Assembly: GCF_000379905.1 (NCBI RefSeq)
Contig: NZ_KB904052.1
Span: 1 to 64,000, forward strand
DNA: 64,000 nt
Reading direction: 5' to 3'
From: Rodentibacter pneumotropicus DSM 21403
GTDB lineage: Bacteria; Pseudomonadota; Gammaproteobacteria; Enterobacterales; Pasteurellaceae
Shown here: positions 31,080 to 47,469 of the stretch, in pieces
Layout: every line of letters begins with the position of its first letter
Position numbering within the stretch: position 1 is the first letter of the stretch
Notes under the pieces: generated by a model
Database searches by the model: none
What the model was told of the DNA's origin: nothing
The model's input: the letters and a program-made list of their open reading frames with translations, nothing else
Position numbers and translations under genes: made by a program

Positions 31080-31682
31080 ATGGAATTACAAGTTGTAGGT
31101 GCAAATGCACTCACTGTTTCTGAAACTACCTTCGGACGTGAGTTTAACGAAGCGTTGATCCACCAAGTTGTTGTTGCTTATGCAGCAGGTGCGCGTCAAG
31201 GTACTCGTGCGCAAAAAACTCGTGCTGAAGTGTCTGGTTCAGGTAAAAAACCTTGGCGTCAAAAAGGTACAGGTCGTGCTCGTGTTGGTGATATTAAATC
31301 TCCAATTTGGCGTTCTGGTGGTACAACCTTCGCGGCAAAACCACAAGATCACAGCCAAAAAGTGAACAAGAAAATGTACCGTGGTGCAATTAAAAGCATT
31401 CTTTCTGAATTAGTTCGTCAAGACCGTTTAATGGTTGTTGAGAAATTTGAAATTGAAGCACCAAAAACTAAAGTTTTAGTACAAAAATTAAAAGATTTAG
31501 CAGTTGAAGATGCATTAATTATCACAGCAAGTTTAGATGAAAATCTATTCTTAGCAGCACGTAACTTATATAAAGTTGACGTACGTGATGTACAAGGTAT
31601 CGATCCGGTAAGTTTAATCGCTTTCGATAAAGTGATTGTTACTGTTGATGCAGTGAAACAAATTGAGGAGATCTTAGCATGA
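31080..31682 (+). CDS. rplD: 50S ribosomal protein L4
   Basis: 200 residues. The extended loop [28 protein letters not shown] reaches the exit tunnel; changes there give macrolide resistance, and the sequence here looks wild type. L4 is the autogenous repressor of this operon in related bacteria. Overlaps rplW by 4 bases. Confidence 0.98.
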   Translation: MELQVVGANALTVSETTFGREFNEALIHQVVVAYAAGARQGTRAQKTRAEVSGSGKKPWRQKGTGRARVGDIKSPIWRSGGTTFAAKPQDHSQKVNKKMYRGAIKSILSELVRQDRLMVVEKFEIEAPKTKVLVQKLKDLAVEDALIITASLDENLFLAARNLYKVDVRDVQGIDPVSLIAFDKVIVTVDAVKQIEEILA

Positions 31683-31978
31683 GTCAAGAACGTTTGCTGA
31701 GCGTGCTTCGTGCACCGCATATCTCTGAAAAAGCAACCAACAATGCTGAAAAATCTAACACTGTTGTACTTAAAGTTGCTTTAGATGCGAACAAAGCTGA
31801 AATTGCTGCTGCAGTTGCTCAATTATTTGAAGTAAAAGTAGATTCTGTTCGTACCGTGGTTGTTAAAGGTAAAACTAAACGCCGTGGTACTAAAATGGGT
31901 CGTCGCAGCGACTGGAAAAAAGCTTATGTAACTTTAGCCGAAGGCCAAAACTTGGACTTCGTGGACAGTGCAGAGTAA
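31679..31978 (+). CDS. rplW: 50S ribosomal protein L23
   Basis: 99 residues, [30 protein letters not shown]; lines the exit tunnel and docks trigger factor and SRP. ATGA overlap with rplD. Confidence 0.98.
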   Translation: MSQERLLSVLRAPHISEKATNNAEKSNTVVLKVALDANKAEIAAAVAQLFEVKVDSVRTVVVKGKTKRRGTKMGRRSDWKKAYVTLAEGQNLDFVDSAE

Positions 31979-31995
31979 TCGGAGGAGAATAGAGA

Positions 31996-32817
31996 ATGGC
32001 TATCGTAAAATGTAAGCCGACCTCCGCTGGTCGTCGTCACGTTGTTAAAATCGTGAACCCTGAATTACACAAGGGTAAACCTTACGCACCATTACTAGAT
32101 ACTAAATCTAAAACCGGTGGTCGTAACAACTATGGTCGTATTACAACTCGTCACATTGGTGGCGGTCATAAACAACACTACCGTTTAATCGATTTCAAAC
32201 GTAACAAGTTAGATATCCCAGCGGTTGTTGAGCGTTTAGAATATGATCCAAACCGCTCTGCTAACATTGCTTTAGTGCTTTATAAAGATGGTGAACGCCG
32301 TTATATTTTAGCACCTAAAGGATTGTCTGTAGGCGATCAAATTCAAGCTGGTATTAACTCACCAATCAAAGTGGGTAATGCATTACCAATGCGTAATATT
32401 CCAGTTGGTTCAACAGTACATAATGTTGAATTAAAACCGGGTAAAGGCGGTCAAATTGCTCGTTCTGCCGGTGCATATGTACAAATCATCGCACGTGAAG
32501 GAAACTATGTAACTTTACGTTTACGTTCAGGCGAAATGCGTAAAGTATTGGCTGAATGTGTTGCGACAATTGGCGAAGTCGGTAACTCAGAACATATGCT
32601 TCGCGTATTGGGTAAAGCCGGTGCTAACCGCTGGAGAGGTATTCGCCCTACAGTTCGTGGTACTGCAATGAACCCAGTAGACCACCCACATGGTGGTGGT
32701 GAAGGCCGTAACTTTGGTAAACACCCAGTAACACCTTGGGGTGTTCAAACCAAAGGTAAGAAAACTCGTCACAACAAACGTACCGATAAATATATCGTAC
32801 GTCGTCGTGGCAAATAA
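31996..32817 (+). CDS. rplB: 50S ribosomal protein L2
   Basis: 273 residues, the same length as E. coli L2. Contains [22 protein letters not shown] and the conserved C-terminal [14 protein letters not shown] with the essential histidine near the peptidyl transferase centre. Confidence 0.98.
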   Translation: MAIVKCKPTSAGRRHVVKIVNPELHKGKPYAPLLDTKSKTGGRNNYGRITTRHIGGGHKQHYRLIDFKRNKLDIPAVVERLEYDPNRSANIALVLYKDGERRYILAPKGLSVGDQIQAGINSPIKVGNALPMRNIPVGSTVHNVELKPGKGGQIARSAGAYVQIIAREGNYVTLRLRSGEMRKVLAECVATIGEVGNSEHMLRVLGKAGANRWRGIRPTVRGTAMNPVDHPHGGGEGRNFGKHPVTPWGVQTKGKKTRHNKRTDKYIVRRRGK

Positions 32818-32830
32818 TAGATTAAATTAA

Positions 32831-33462
<632 letters not shown>

Positions 33463-33479
33463 TCAGTAGGAGAATAGCA

Positions 33480-34187
33480 ATGGGTCAAAAAGTACATCCA
33501 CATGGTATTCGCCTAGGTATTGTTAAACCTTGGAGCTCTACTTGGTTCGCGAATACACAAGACTTCGCTGACAATCTTGAAGGCGATTTCAAAGTACGCA
33601 AATTCTTAAATAAAGAATTAGCAAATGCTTCAGTTTCACGTATTACTATTGAGCGTCCGGCTAAAAGTATTCGTGTAACTATTCACACAGCTCGTCCTGG
33701 TATCGTCATCGGTAAAAAAGGCGAAGATGTTGAAAAATTACGTAACGCAGTATCTAAAATTGCTGGCGTTCCAGCTCAAATTAACATCGCTGAAGTGAAA
33801 AAACCTGAATTGGATGCAAAATTAGTTGCAGAAAGCATCGCTTCTCAATTAGAACGCCGTGTAATGTTCCGTCGTGCAATGAAACGTGCGGTACAAAGCG
33901 CAATGCGTTTAGGTGCGAAAGGTATCAAAGTTGAGGTTAGTGGTCGTTTAGGTGGTGCAGAAATTGCACGTTCAGAATGGTATCGTGAAGGTCGCGTACC
34001 TCTCCATACTCTTCGTGCAGACATCGATTATAACACTGCAGAAGCACATACAACTTACGGCGTAATCGGCGTAAAAGTGTGGATCTTCAAAGGTGAAATT
34101 CTTGGTGGAATGGCTGCCGTTGCGCAATCAGAACAACAACCTACCGATAAGCCTAGAAGAGCGCCACGCGGTAAAGGTCGTAAGTAA
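33480..34187 (+). CDS. rpsC: 30S ribosomal protein S3
   Basis: 235 residues. KH domain with [14 protein letters not shown]3 C-terminal domain with [30 protein letters not shown]. Part of the mRNA entry helicase. Confidence 0.98.
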   Translation: MGQKVHPHGIRLGIVKPWSSTWFANTQDFADNLEGDFKVRKFLNKELANASVSRITIERPAKSIRVTIHTARPGIVIGKKGEDVEKLRNAVSKIAGVPAQINIAEVKKPELDAKLVAESIASQLERRVMFRRAMKRAVQSAMRLGAKGIKVEVSGRLGGAEIARSEWYREGRVPLHTLRADIDYNTAEAHTTYGVIGVKVWIFKGEILGGMAAVAQSEQQPTDKPRRAPRGKGRK

Positions 34188-34200
34188 GGAGAAACGCTAA

Positions 34201-34611
34201 ATGTTGCAACCAAAACGTACAAAATTCCGTAAAGTTCATAAAGGCCGCAACCGTGGTATCGCAAACGGTACTGAAGTGAGCTTCGGTACTTACGGTTTAA
34301 AAGCTGTTGGTCGTTGTCGTTTAACTGCTCGTCAAATTGAAGCAGCACGTCGTGCGATGTCTCGTGCGGTAAAACGTCAAGGTAAAATCTGGATTCGAGT
34401 ATTCCCGGATAAACCAATTACGGAAAAACCATTAGAAGTCCGTATGGGTAAAGGTAAAGGTAACGTTGAATACTGGGTAGCCTTAATCCAACCGGGTAAA
34501 GTGCTTTATGAAATGGATGGTGTGTCTGAAGAAGTGGCAAGAAACGCATTTGCATTAGCAGCAGCGAAATTGCCTGTTAAGACCACTTTCGTAACTAAGA
34601 CGGTGATGTAA
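34201..34611 (+). CDS. rplP: 50S ribosomal protein L16
   Basis: 136 residues, [21 protein letters not shown] and the Arg hydroxylation region around [14 protein letters not shown]. Stop and rpmC start share one base (TAATG). Confidence 0.98.
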   Translation: MLQPKRTKFRKVHKGRNRGIANGTEVSFGTYGLKAVGRCRLTARQIEAARRAMSRAVKRQGKIWIRVFPDKPITEKPLEVRMGKGKGNVEYWVALIQPGKVLYEMDGVSEEVARNAFALAAAKLPVKTTFVTKTVM

Positions 34612-34802
34612 TGAAAGCTCAAGATTTACGTACAAAAAGTGTTGAAGAGCTGAATGCTGAATTATTAAACCTTCTAGGTGAACAATTCAAATTGCGTATG
34701 CAAACAGCCACCGGTCAGCTTCAACAAACCCATCAGGCTAAACAAGTGCGTCGTGATATTGCACGTGTAAAAACTGTATTAACCGAAAAGGCGGGTGAGT
34801 AA
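34611..34802 (+). CDS. rpmC: 50S ribosomal protein L29
   Basis: 63 residues, the usual length, with the helical [26 protein letters not shown]. Near the tunnel exit. TAATG overlaps on both sides suggest coupled translation with rplP and rpsQ. Confidence 0.97.
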
Positions 34803-35059
34803 TGACTGATAAAATTCGTAGCGTACAAGGTAAAGTTGTTAGCGACAAAATGGAAAAATCTTTCGTTGTTGCAATTGAACGTAAGGTAAAACATCCGTTA
34901 TACGGTAAGTTTATCCGTCGTACAACAAAATTACATGTACACGATGAGAACAACGAAGCCAAAGTTGGTGATACTGTAGAGATCCGCGAATGCCGTCCTC
35001 TATCAAAAACCAAATCTTGGACATTAGTTCGTGTTGTTGAAAAAGCGGTTATCGCTTAA
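34802..35059 (+). CDS. rpsQ: 30S ribosomal protein S17
   Basis: 85 residues, OB-fold: [42 protein letters not shown]. Last gene of the S10 operon. The spc operon (rplN onward), which follows in many relatives, is not downstream in this window. Confidence 0.98.
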
Positions 35060-35077
35060 TTCATAATCGTAGAAAAT

Positions 35078-35111
35078 AAAAGCCAATGGTATGATGCCAT
35101 TGGCTTTTTTA
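35078..35111 (+). terminator. S10 operon terminator
   Basis: AAAAGCCAATGG (35078-35089), loop, CCATTGGCTTTTTT (35097-35110): a strong intrinsic terminator directly after rpsQ. Confidence 0.92.
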
Positions 35112-35427
35112 ATGATTAGATTTCAATTAATTTACTCCATTCACTCCCCCCTCTTTATTTATTTTTTCTTGTTAAAAAAGTGCGGTCAGTTTTCCTCTTG
35201 TTTTTTTAGTTTGTCCAAATTTTAGGCGTGTTAATGTGACATTCTAATTGTTGTTTAAATGTAAATTTTATGTAAATGTAAAGTTGTACAAAGATAGGAA
35301 AATTTATTTGTTAGAAATCCTGAGCTTATATAAACTTCGGAAAATCCTCAACTTGTTGTTTTTAGGGGAGAATATTATTTGTTTTTTTGAATAGTTAAAA
35401 TTGATAAACAAGGATGGGAGTTCTTAA
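35112..35427 (+). promoter_or_regulatory. upstream region of the large adhesin
   Basis: AT-rich, with one USS core (AAGTGCGGT near 35178-35186) and several A/T tracts. No clear -35/-10 pair that I would defend. GGATGGGAG lies 10 bases before the adhesin ATG and is the ribosome site. Confidence 0.45.
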
Positions 35428-40632
<5,205 letters not shown>

Positions 40633-40662
40633 TTAGTATTTATAGCTAATCAGATGTTATAT

Positions 40663-40699
40663 AAAGCTCAATCTTGTAGATAAAGATTGAGCTTTTTTA
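40663..40699 (+). terminator. terminator after the large adhesin
   Basis: AAAGCTCAATCTT (40663-40675), loop, AAGATTGAGCTTT (40683-40695), then TTTATTT. Perfect 13-bp stem. Confidence 0.9.
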
Positions 40700-40712
40700 T
40701 TTCTAAACTAAA

Positions 40713-41084
40713 AAACATCTTCTGTGAAGGTGATTAACGGCTTAAAAGGTTTTGTCTGAATAAATCGCGTGTGATTTGGCATTGTCAATATCATTTAATA
40801 TGGGCCCCGAAATGTCATTTTAGGATATTAAAAGATAAAGCAGGTCGGAAGTTTATATTCATTAAGGATGTTACGTGAACAGTTGAAAATGAAGTAATAG
40901 AATTAAATGTCCAAATGGCTCACGTTCATTTGTTAGTCAAAATCCCACTGAAATTATTAATTTCAGCAGTAATGGGAGATTTAAAAGGTAGGACAGACAT
41001 AAGGTTGTTCAATAAGTTTCCCTATTTAAGGAAACATAAATTATGGGGTGTTAATCAAATCTGCCTTCTATGAAGGTGGATTTT
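40713..41084 (+). pseudogene. decayed IS200/IS605-family transposase (TnpA) element
   Basis: Broken frames translate to pieces of a Y1 transposase: YHLIWAPK, then after frameshift MLREQLKMK, then back in frame VIELNVQMAHVHLLVKIP, where HVH is the HuH metal motif, ISAVMGDLKGRTDIRLFNKF and PYLRKHKLWG. The start, the tyrosine end and continuous frame are lost. Hairpins CATCTTC-TGT-GAAGGTG (40716-40732) and ATCTGCCTTC-TAT-GAAGGTGGAT (41059-41081) are alike and look like the left and right subterminal hairpins of such an element. Confidence 0.8.
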
Positions 41085-41188
41085 TACTGGAAGAAAATCA
41101 ATAAATGATAAAAAAATAAGGGAAAATTTGACCGCACTTATTATTAAGTAGGGACATATCTAAGTGAGGTTAAAAACGGAGAAATTAT

Positions 41189-42430
41189 TTATATGCTTTC
41201 AATCTCAATTCTAGCTAACCCTTTTTTGAAGGCATAAGCATATCGTCGCGGGATATTATCTGCAATTTCCCCATTTTTTACGGTAGCTTTATAACTACAA
41301 ACTTTAAATTCAGGAACGATAATAGGAGAATAGTCTGTATTTAGTACCGGTGAAATAGACGAATATAGTGTCCATTTGACTTGTGAGCCTTCTTCGTTGT
41401 TTGTTTTAGCAATAAAACCGGCACCACCTTCAGAAAAAGCAATTTGATATTCACTATTAAAAGGGAGTTCAGGAAAAGGCTTAGGATCGTAGAAATTAAA
41501 AAGTCGATCATGGGCCCAAAGATCTTGACGAATATAGCCCCATAATTCATCGGCTAAAAAATCTTGATCAGCAAAGTGAGCACTATCGTAGCCCTTATTA
41601 ATATAATTTTGGATTCTTTCTTCCATATTGGAAATTGAATTTGCTTTGGCACCCCACATTCCAGCTAAAATGAGGGCAGTGTGTGATCCTGAGTCCCGCA
41701 TAGTATGAAATGATCGTCCACTTTTGATCCATTCTGCAACGGCAACGGATTCTCTAGGAGAAATGACGGAATCCGCATCACGAAAAATAACATATTCTGC
41801 CTCAGGATCATTGATTGCAAGGAAGCGCCACATTGTGCCCGGCCATGCTTTTAAATGAGGTGCAATTTTAATCATTTCAGCACCATTCTCTTTTAAACGT
41901 TGCACTGCGTTTTCTGGAACGGTTTCATCAATATAAAAACGACAAATCCAATTTGGGAAGAGTGTCGGTGCAATCTGAACATTTAATATTGCTGTTTCGA
42001 TATATTTTGAACGTTTTCCAAACAATGAAAATACAATCAATCTTTTACCGTTTTTAGGAGAGGATAGCACTGGCATTGGCGCAGAAGGAGGAGAGACTTT
42101 TGCATTACGTATTGTTAAAGCTTGGTGTCCGTAATGACCGGATTTTTCCCAATCACTTATCGCTCCGTAAGCGTGAGCTAATAAATCAAGTGTCGCCACA
42201 TACTGGTTATCCAATGAAATAGCTTGTAAGCCAGTATCAATAGCTTCCTGCCATTTTTCTTGTTTTAAATAGATATAGGCAAGTTTATGTATATTCTCAA
42301 CATCTTCGGAAGAAAGTAAACAAAGCATCTCCGCATATTTTTTAGCTTCTTCATAATCTTCTTTATTTATAAGATTAATATAAGTGTTTGTTAATGCACT
42401 AAGAGTGAGTTCATTGGAGGAATTATTCAT
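41189..42430 (-). CDS. TPR-containing glycosyltransferase-like protein
   Basis: 413 residues. N-terminal helical TPR region (about 10-110: YEEAKKYAEMLCLLSSEDVENIHKLAYIYLKQEKWQEAIDTGLQAI, YVATLDLLAHAYGAISDWEKSGHYGHQAL). The rest looks like a GT-A glycosyltransferase: VFSLFGKRSKYIETAILNV, FPNWICRFYIDETVP, and the DxD-type motif VIFRDADSVISPRE with WRFLAINDPEAEYV before it, then HFADQDFLADELW. No membrane segment; cytoplasmic. Donor and acceptor unknown. Divergent from another repeat-bearing glycosyltransferase and next to the large adhesin. Confidence 0.78.
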   Translation of the reverse strand: MNNSSNELTLSALTNTYINLINKEDYEEAKKYAEMLCLLSSEDVENIHKLAYIYLKQEKWQEAIDTGLQAISLDNQYVATLDLLAHAYGAISDWEKSGHYGHQALTIRNAKVSPPSAPMPVLSSPKNGKRLIVFSLFGKRSKYIETAILNVQIAPTLFPNWICRFYIDETVPENAVQRLKENGAEMIKIAPHLKAWPGTMWRFLAINDPEAEYVIFRDADSVISPRESVAVAEWIKSGRSFHTMRDSGSHTALILAGMWGAKANSISNMEERIQNYINKGYDSAHFADQDFLADELWGYIRQDLWAHDRLFNFYDPKPFPELPFNSEYQIAFSEGGAGFIAKTNNEEGSQVKWTLYSSISPVLNTDYSPIIVPEFKVCSYKATVKNGEIADNIPRRYAYAFKKGLARIEIESI

Positions 42431-42585
42431 TTTTATTATTAATAGCTTTTAACAGGACACTATTATATCAGATGATATGTTTTCTTTTTATTTTTGATTA
42501 ATAAAAGTTATAAAACAAGAGCGAAAATAACCGCACTTTGCTTTATAATAGACTGCTAGTTGGTTATTAAAATTTAATATAGGTT

Positions 42586-43722
42586 ATGGCAACAAAATCT
42601 GATAAAAAAACCATTTGTCTCAATATGATTGTGAAAAATGAGTCGGCAATTATTCGAGAAACCTTAGAAAATATTCTGGCTTATATATCGCTAGATTACT
42701 ATGTTATTAGTGATATGGGTTATGATGATAATACAGCTGAAATAATAGAACAATTTTTTACTGAAAAAGGTATCCCGGGTGAGATTCACCATGACCAATG
42801 GGTAAATTTTGCCCATAACCGTAATCTTGCTTTGCAATACGCTGAAGATAAAACAGATTATGTATTGATTTTCGATGCCGATGATCGTTTTAGTGGAGAA
42901 TTTGTATTTCCTGATACACTCGTTTATGACCGATATACGTTTCGTATGACAAATGATATTTCGGGAACAAATGTTTATTTTCGTCCTTTAATGTTTATCA
43001 ATGATGGCTCATTCTACTGGCGTGGTGTTTTACATGAATTTGTGGAGCAACGAAAAAAGACAATTGTAGAATATGCTATTAAAACTGGAGACTATTACAT
43101 TATCAGTGGCCGTTTTGGTGCCAGAAGCCTTAATCCGAGAAAATATTTTCAAGATGCGCAAGCTTTAGAAAAGGCTTTTTATGCACCTGAAGATAAAGAT
43201 CTTAAAAATCGTTACGCATTTTATACGGCACAATCTTATCGTGATGCTGATATGCCGGAAAAAGCGATTGAATGGTATTCTATCCGAGCTAATTTGGGAG
43301 GGTGGTCTGAAGAGGTTTATAACTCGCTTTTACAAATCGGTTTATTAAAAATAGAATTGAATGCCTCATTAGATGAAATTCAACAATCTTTACTTGCTGC
43401 TTACGAATATCGTCCTCATCGTGCAGAAAGTCTTTATTTCCTTGCCCGCCATTTCCGTCTTAATGATAAGATTAAACTAGCTTATATTTATGCCAGTGCA
43501 GCGGTTAATATTCCATTGAGTAAAGATATTTTATTTGTGAATTATTCGGTTTATGACTGGAAAGCAAAAGATGAATTAGCTGTTGCCGCTTATTGGGTAG
43601 AAAATTATCAACTTTGTCATGATTTATGCGTAGAATTACTTAATAATTCTTCTATTCCTGAAATGGATAAACAACGTTTTAGAGAAAATCTTAAATTTGC
43701 AGAAGATAAATTAAATAATTAA
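42586..43722 (+). CDS. Family 2 glycosyltransferase with TPR-like C-terminus
   Basis: 378 residues. GT2 core: ICLNMIVKNESAIIRETLENI, VISDMGYDDNTAEIIE, NFAHNRNLALQYAEDKTDYVLIFDADDRF with the DAD metal motif. The C-terminal half (from about 200: NRYAFYTAQSYRDADMPEKAIEWYSIRA, RAESLYFLARHFRLNDKIKLAYIYASAAV) is TPR-like. Such GT2-TPR enzymes include SunS-type and protein-directed transferases, but the target here is not known. A USS core lies 45 bases ahead. Confidence 0.82.
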   Translation: MATKSDKKTICLNMIVKNESAIIRETLENILAYISLDYYVISDMGYDDNTAEIIEQFFTEKGIPGEIHHDQWVNFAHNRNLALQYAEDKTDYVLIFDADDRFSGEFVFPDTLVYDRYTFRMTNDISGTNVYFRPLMFINDGSFYWRGVLHEFVEQRKKTIVEYAIKTGDYYIISGRFGARSLNPRKYFQDAQALEKAFYAPEDKDLKNRYAFYTAQSYRDADMPEKAIEWYSIRANLGGWSEEVYNSLLQIGLLKIELNASLDEIQQSLLAAYEYRPHRAESLYFLARHFRLNDKIKLAYIYASAAVNIPLSKDILFVNYSVYDWKAKDELAVAAYWVENYQLCHDLCVELLNNSSIPEMDKQRFRENLKFAEDKLNN

Positions 43723-43738
43723 TCATTAATGGATAATA

Positions 43739-44192
43739 AATATGAATAAAAAATTGGTTACATATTGTTATGAGTGATCATGTTATTACGCCATCTTTTA
43801 TTCCACCCACATCATTTAATAAAGGTAAATGATATGGAATGCAGTATGTTGATAAGGACTATGTTCGTCAAACAAAGGAGTTTTACGTATTAAATTCAGG
43901 CTTATTTGTTATCAATGATTTAGTTAAAGTAAAGCCTATTATGGACAAAGTTATACGGCATAGATTTATGGAAGATAGACATAGCGCTCAACCATATTTT
44001 TAATATTGCTTTATACAACTCAGATATTGATATTAAGATTTTGAATCATATAGATCATTTAGGATTCTCCCATTTAAATTATGACTCATTTAAAATTTAG
44101 ATAAAGTGTTAATTCATTGCAATATTGGTGTCGGTTACATCTCTAAATTGGATTTAATAAAAGAAACTTGGGTATATATAAATCGAATGTAA
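43739..44192 (+). pseudogene. broken reading frame downstream of the glycosyltransferase
   Basis: After MNKKLVTYCYE and a stop, pieces in different frames read SDHVITPSFIPPTSFNKGK, MQYVDKDYVRQTKEFYVLNSGLFVINDLVKVKPIMDKVI, then DIDIKILNHIDHLGFSHLNYDSFKI and DKVLIHCNIGVGYISKLDLIKETWVYINRM. At least one in-frame stop and two frameshifts. The LNSGLFVIN segment recalls nucleotide-sugar transferases, so this may be a third, dead glycosyltransferase gene; that naming is weak. Confidence 0.55.
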
Positions 44193-44197
44193 TTAAT

Positions 44198-44228
44198 AAA
44201 AAAGACGAACATAGTTCGTCTTTTTTAT
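44198..44228. terminator. bidirectional terminator before fis
   Basis: AAAAAAGACGAAC (44199-44211), loop ATA, GTTCGTCTTTTTT (44215-44227). Serves the fis operon on the minus strand and the broken gene on the plus strand. Confidence 0.88.
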
Positions 44229-44243
44229 TTAAAGTATTAAAAA

Positions 44244-44543
44244 TTAACCCATACCGTATTTTTTCAATTTTTTGCGTAAAGTACCACGGTTGATACCAAG
44301 CATATTGGCCGCACGGGTTTGGTTACCGCGAGTATATTGCATAACCATATCTAACATTGGGTGTTCAACTTCCGCTAATACTAATTCGTAAAGATCATTC
44401 ACATCTTGACCATCTAACTGTGATAAATAATTGCGCAATGCTTGTTTGACAGAATCACGTAATGGTTTATTGGTTACTTGTGACTGAGAGTTTAAAACTG
44501 AAACGGTTAATGCTTCAGATGGATTACGTTGTTGTTCTAACAT
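44244..44543 (-). CDS. fis: DNA-binding protein Fis
   Basis: 99 residues, one more than E. coli Fis. N-terminal beta-hairpin arms ([23 protein letters not shown]), C-terminal [28 protein letters not shown]. Nucleoid protein that bends DNA and activates rRNA promoters. Overlaps the dusB stop by 7 bases. Confidence 0.98.
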   Translation of the reverse strand: MLEQQRNPSEALTVSVLNSQSQVTNKPLRDSVKQALRNYLSQLDGQDVNDLYELVLAEVEHPMLDMVMQYTRGNQTRAANMLGINRGTLRKKLKKYGMG

Positions 44544-45517
44544 TTTTCTTTATCCAAAATTGAATTTAAAAAATCCTCTAACACAATAAGTTGCTCTTTG
44601 GCATCACTAATTGTGTTAAAAGCCTGTCTAAAAACGGAATCGGGTTGAATTCCCTGTAAATACCACGCCACGTGTTTGCGTGCAATGCGGTAACCTTTTT
44701 GTTCACCATAGAATTGGTGTAATTCTTGAATATGACGCAAAATTTGACCGCACTTTTCACTTAAACTTGGCGTTTGTGTTATCGAATCATGCTCAATTAG
44801 GCTCTCTACAGCTTGGAATAGCCATGGATTACCTAATGCTGCACGACCGATCATAATTGCATCAGCACCTGTGTAATCAAGTACTGCTTTTGCTTTTGCT
44901 GCGGAATCAATATCACCATTTGCAATTACAGGAATGGAGATAGCTTGTTTAACCGAGCGGATATTGTCGTATTCTGCTTTCCCTTCAAAGAAGCATTCTC
45001 GCGTTCGACCATGAATAGTTAAAGCCTGAACTCCAGATTGTTCAGCAATTTTGCCGATTTGTACGCAATTTCGATTGGATTTATCCCAGCCTGTGCGAAT
45101 TTTTAAGGTGACCGGCACATCAACAGCATTGACGACTTCCCGTAGAATTTTTTCTACTAAGTCGGGAAATTGTAATAGGGCAGATCCAGCCAGTTTACGA
45201 TTGACTTTTTTGGCGGGGCATCCCATATTGATATCAATAATTTCTGCACCGTATTCCACATTAACGGCTGCGGCTTGTGCCATTTCTAGCGGATCGGAAC
45301 CTGCAATTTGCACGGCATTCATGCCTAAGTCGTTACTATGTGCTAAACGAAGTTTGGATTTCTCTGTATGCCAAACTTGTGGATTGGTTGACATCATTTC
45401 TGAGAATGTGAGCCCCGCACCATAATGCGCACAAAGACGACGAAAAGGTTTATCGGTAATACCTGCCATCGGTGCGAGTAAAACACGGTTTTTTAATTGG
45501 TATGAACCGATTTGCAT
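44537..45517 (-). CDS. dusB: tRNA-dihydrouridine synthase B
   Basis: FMN-dependent reductase of 326 residues that makes dihydrouridine in t[29 protein letters not shown] start, catalytic cysteine in [20 protein letters not shown], and FMN-binding ANGDI and [13 protein letters not shown]. The ATG at 45517 matches DusB; an upstream in-frame start at 45541 would add eight residues. Forms the conserved dusB-fis operon. Confidence 0.97.
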   Translation of the reverse strand: MQIGSYQLKNRVLLAPMAGITDKPFRRLCAHYGAGLTFSEMMSTNPQVWHTEKSKLRLAHSNDLGMNAVQIAGSDPLEMAQAAAVNVEYGAEIIDINMGCPAKKVNRKLAGSALLQFPDLVEKILREVVNAVDVPVTLKIRTGWDKSNRNCVQIGKIAEQSGVQALTIHGRTRECFFEGKAEYDNIRSVKQAISIPVIANGDIDSAAKAKAVLDYTGADAIMIGRAALGNPWLFQAVESLIEHDSITQTPSLSEKCGQILRHIQELHQFYGEQKGYRIARKHVAWYLQGIQPDSVFRQAFNTISDAKEQLIVLEDFLNSILDKEKC

Positions 45518-45591
45518 TTTACCTTTACCACCTTCAAGCAAGCCTAAATCCTATTATTGTCGAATTAGGGCAACAACCGACAAGGCGTGCT

Positions 45592-45619
45592 ATGATACGC
45601 ATTTTGTCCTAGTTTGCAA
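45592..45619 (-). promoter_or_regulatory. dusB-fis promoter
   Basis: On the minus strand: -35 TTGCAA (45619-45614), 16-base spacer, -10 TATCAT (45597-45592), then a GC-rich discriminator (AGCACGCC) such as stringently controlled promoters have. The fis promoter of E. coli is also of that kind. Confidence 0.6.
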
Positions 45620-45667
45620 AGTGAAATTTGTTCAAAAAATACACTTTTTTTGATTGACAAAAGGAAA

Positions 45668-46555
45668 TTAATGGATTTTTAACTTGCCTGTAATTCGACT
45701 CCATTCCTCACGCACTTCTACGGGATCTAAAGTAAAGGTTTGTGCGTAGGTTTCGCATACAGATTGAGCTTGAGTTTCCAAAATACCGGATAAACCGAGC
45801 TCACCATTTTCTTTTACGAGCCGACTAATCGCCGGATAAAGCTCTTTTAACGGACCTGCGAGAATATTGGCGACAACCACATCGGCTTTGAGAGCCGTTG
45901 GTTTTTCATCAGATAAAAATAATTGCAAGCGATCCGCCACACCGTTTTGTTCCGCATTATTACGGCTGGCAAGGATTGCTTGCGGATCGATATCAATTCC
46001 GACCGCACTTTTGGCACCGAGCTTTAATGCTGCAATAGCTAAAATGCCTGAGCCACAGCCAAAATCAATCACCGTTTTGCCTTTTAAATCTAAGCCGTCT
46101 AACCATTCTAGACAAAGTGCTGTTGTCGGATGTGTACCGGTGCCAAATGCGAGACCGGGATCGAGCATGACATTGACGGCATTTTCATCAGGCACTTCAC
46201 GCCAACTTGGGCAAATCCATAAACGTTTGCCAAATTGCATTGGGTGGAAATTATCCATCCATTCCCGTTCCCAATCTTTGTCCTCAATTTGTTCAATCTT
46301 ATAGGCGGTATTTTCATCCAAATGGCCCATCTGATGAAGCAGATCGACAATTTCTATCATGTTGGTTTCTGCATCAAACAGTGCCATCACATCTGTATTA
46401 CCCCAAAGGCGGGTTTCACCGGGTAGCGGTTCAAAAATTGGCGTATCTTGACTATCCATGAAGGTAACGGAAACGGCACCGATTTCTTCGAGAAAATCGC
46501 TCATTTTTTCTGCTTTTTCATTTGTGCTGTTTAGGCGAATTTGAATCCAAGCCAT
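45668..46555 (-). CDS. prmA: Ribosomal protein L11 methyltransferase
   Basis: 295 residues. N-terminal substrate domain ([24 protein letters not shown]), linker with [16 protein letters not shown], then the SAM domain [23 protein letters not shown] and [20 protein letters not shown], and NPPY-like [12 protein letters not shown]. Methylates L11. Normal length; 31 bases after the EamA gene, upstream of dusB-fis. Confidence 0.97.
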   Translation of the reverse strand: MAWIQIRLNSTNEKAEKMSDFLEEIGAVSVTFMDSQDTPIFEPLPGETRLWGNTDVMALFDAETNMIEIVDLLHQMGHLDENTAYKIEQIEDKDWEREWMDNFHPMQFGKRLWICPSWREVPDENAVNVMLDPGLAFGTGTHPTTALCLEWLDGLDLKGKTVIDFGCGSGILAIAALKLGAKSAVGIDIDPQAILASRNNAEQNGVADRLQLFLSDEKPTALKADVVVANILAGPLKELYPAISRLVKENGELGLSGILETQAQSVCETYAQTFTLDPVEVREEWSRITGKLKIH

Positions 46556-46586
46556 GTGTTTTCCTTAATTCTATAAAAATGGGACA

Positions 46587-47459
46587 TTATACCGATTTTT
46601 TCAAAAATTTCGGCAGTAAAGTCGAGCCAAGGGTGGCAAGCATGATGAGTGTGATACCAAGTGCGGTGGAAAATGAGAGCGTTTCACCGAGTAAAACCAC
46701 TGCAAATAAAATACCGAATAAAGGCTCAAGAGAAACTAAAATACCTGAAAGATTAGGATCCACACTATTTAAGCCTTTGTTCCATAGCCAATAGGCAAGC
46801 CAACTACAACCGATGGCAAGATAAAATAGTCCGGCGATACCGTAACCGCTTAGGTTGATTTCCCAGCTTTCTGTCAAAATCAGCGTGAAGGGCAGTGTGG
46901 TCATTGTTCCTAATACAATAGTCACTGCGGTGTAGGCTTGTGTGGAGACTTTTGCCACGACAGCACGTGTCCAACGCAATACGCTAGCAAAAACTACACC
47001 GGCATTCAGCACTAATAGGCAGCCGAATAGGCTGATTTCATTGATTCCTTCATTGTTTTGTCCTCCATTGATCATCACTGCAACTCCTAAAAATGCGATA
47101 GCACCGAAGAGCCAATGAAACCATTTGGCTTTGTCTTTGAAAAAGAAATGTCCCACAAAGACGACGAGCAGGGGTTCTAGCCCAATCATCGTTACCGCAC
47201 TAGAGGCAGAAGTATACTTTAAGCCAATAAATTGTAATAAAAAGACTGCCGTATAGTTAAAAAAGGCAAGCCACCATAATTGTTTACGTGTGGGCTTATC
47301 AATTTTTTTCCAGCGACGTAAAAAGAGAGGAAAGACGAGAATCATCGCAATCACTAACCGCACTTGAACCACAAGGACAGGATCCATCATAGAATACGTG
47401 AATTTGGCAGCGATTAATGAACTGCTCCAAAGGAACAGTGCGATAATTTGATAGATCAC
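46587..47459 (-). CDS. EamA/DMT-family transporter
   Basis: About 290 residues, ten predicted membrane helices in two EamA halves (ALFLWSSSLIAAKFTYS and NAGVVFASVLRWTRAVVAK at the start of each). Exports small metabolites in other bacteria; substrate unknown. GTG 47459 is preferred because it follows the panF stop by 10 bases; an upstream GTG at 47498 would overlap panF and translate a USS. The same gene sits between panF and prmA in H. influenzae. Confidence 0.87.
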   Translation of the reverse strand: MIYQIIALFLWSSSLIAAKFTYSMMDPVLVVQVRLVIAMILVFPLFLRRWKKIDKPTRKQLWWLAFFNYTAVFLLQFIGLKYTSASSAVTMIGLEPLLVVFVGHFFFKDKAKWFHWLFGAIAFLGVAVMINGGQNNEGINEISLFGCLLVLNAGVVFASVLRWTRAVVAKVSTQAYTAVTIVLGTMTTLPFTLILTESWEINLSGYGIAGLFYLAIGCSWLAYWLWNKGLNSVDPNLSGILVSLEPLFGILFAVVLLGETLSFSTALGITLIMLATLGSTLLPKFLKKSV

Positions 47460-47469
47460 AGAAATTCCA

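Noticed and set aside
44537-45541. Longer dusB starting at 45541
   Set aside because: The extra eight residues do not match DusB, whose family begins at the MQIGSYQL-like methionine.
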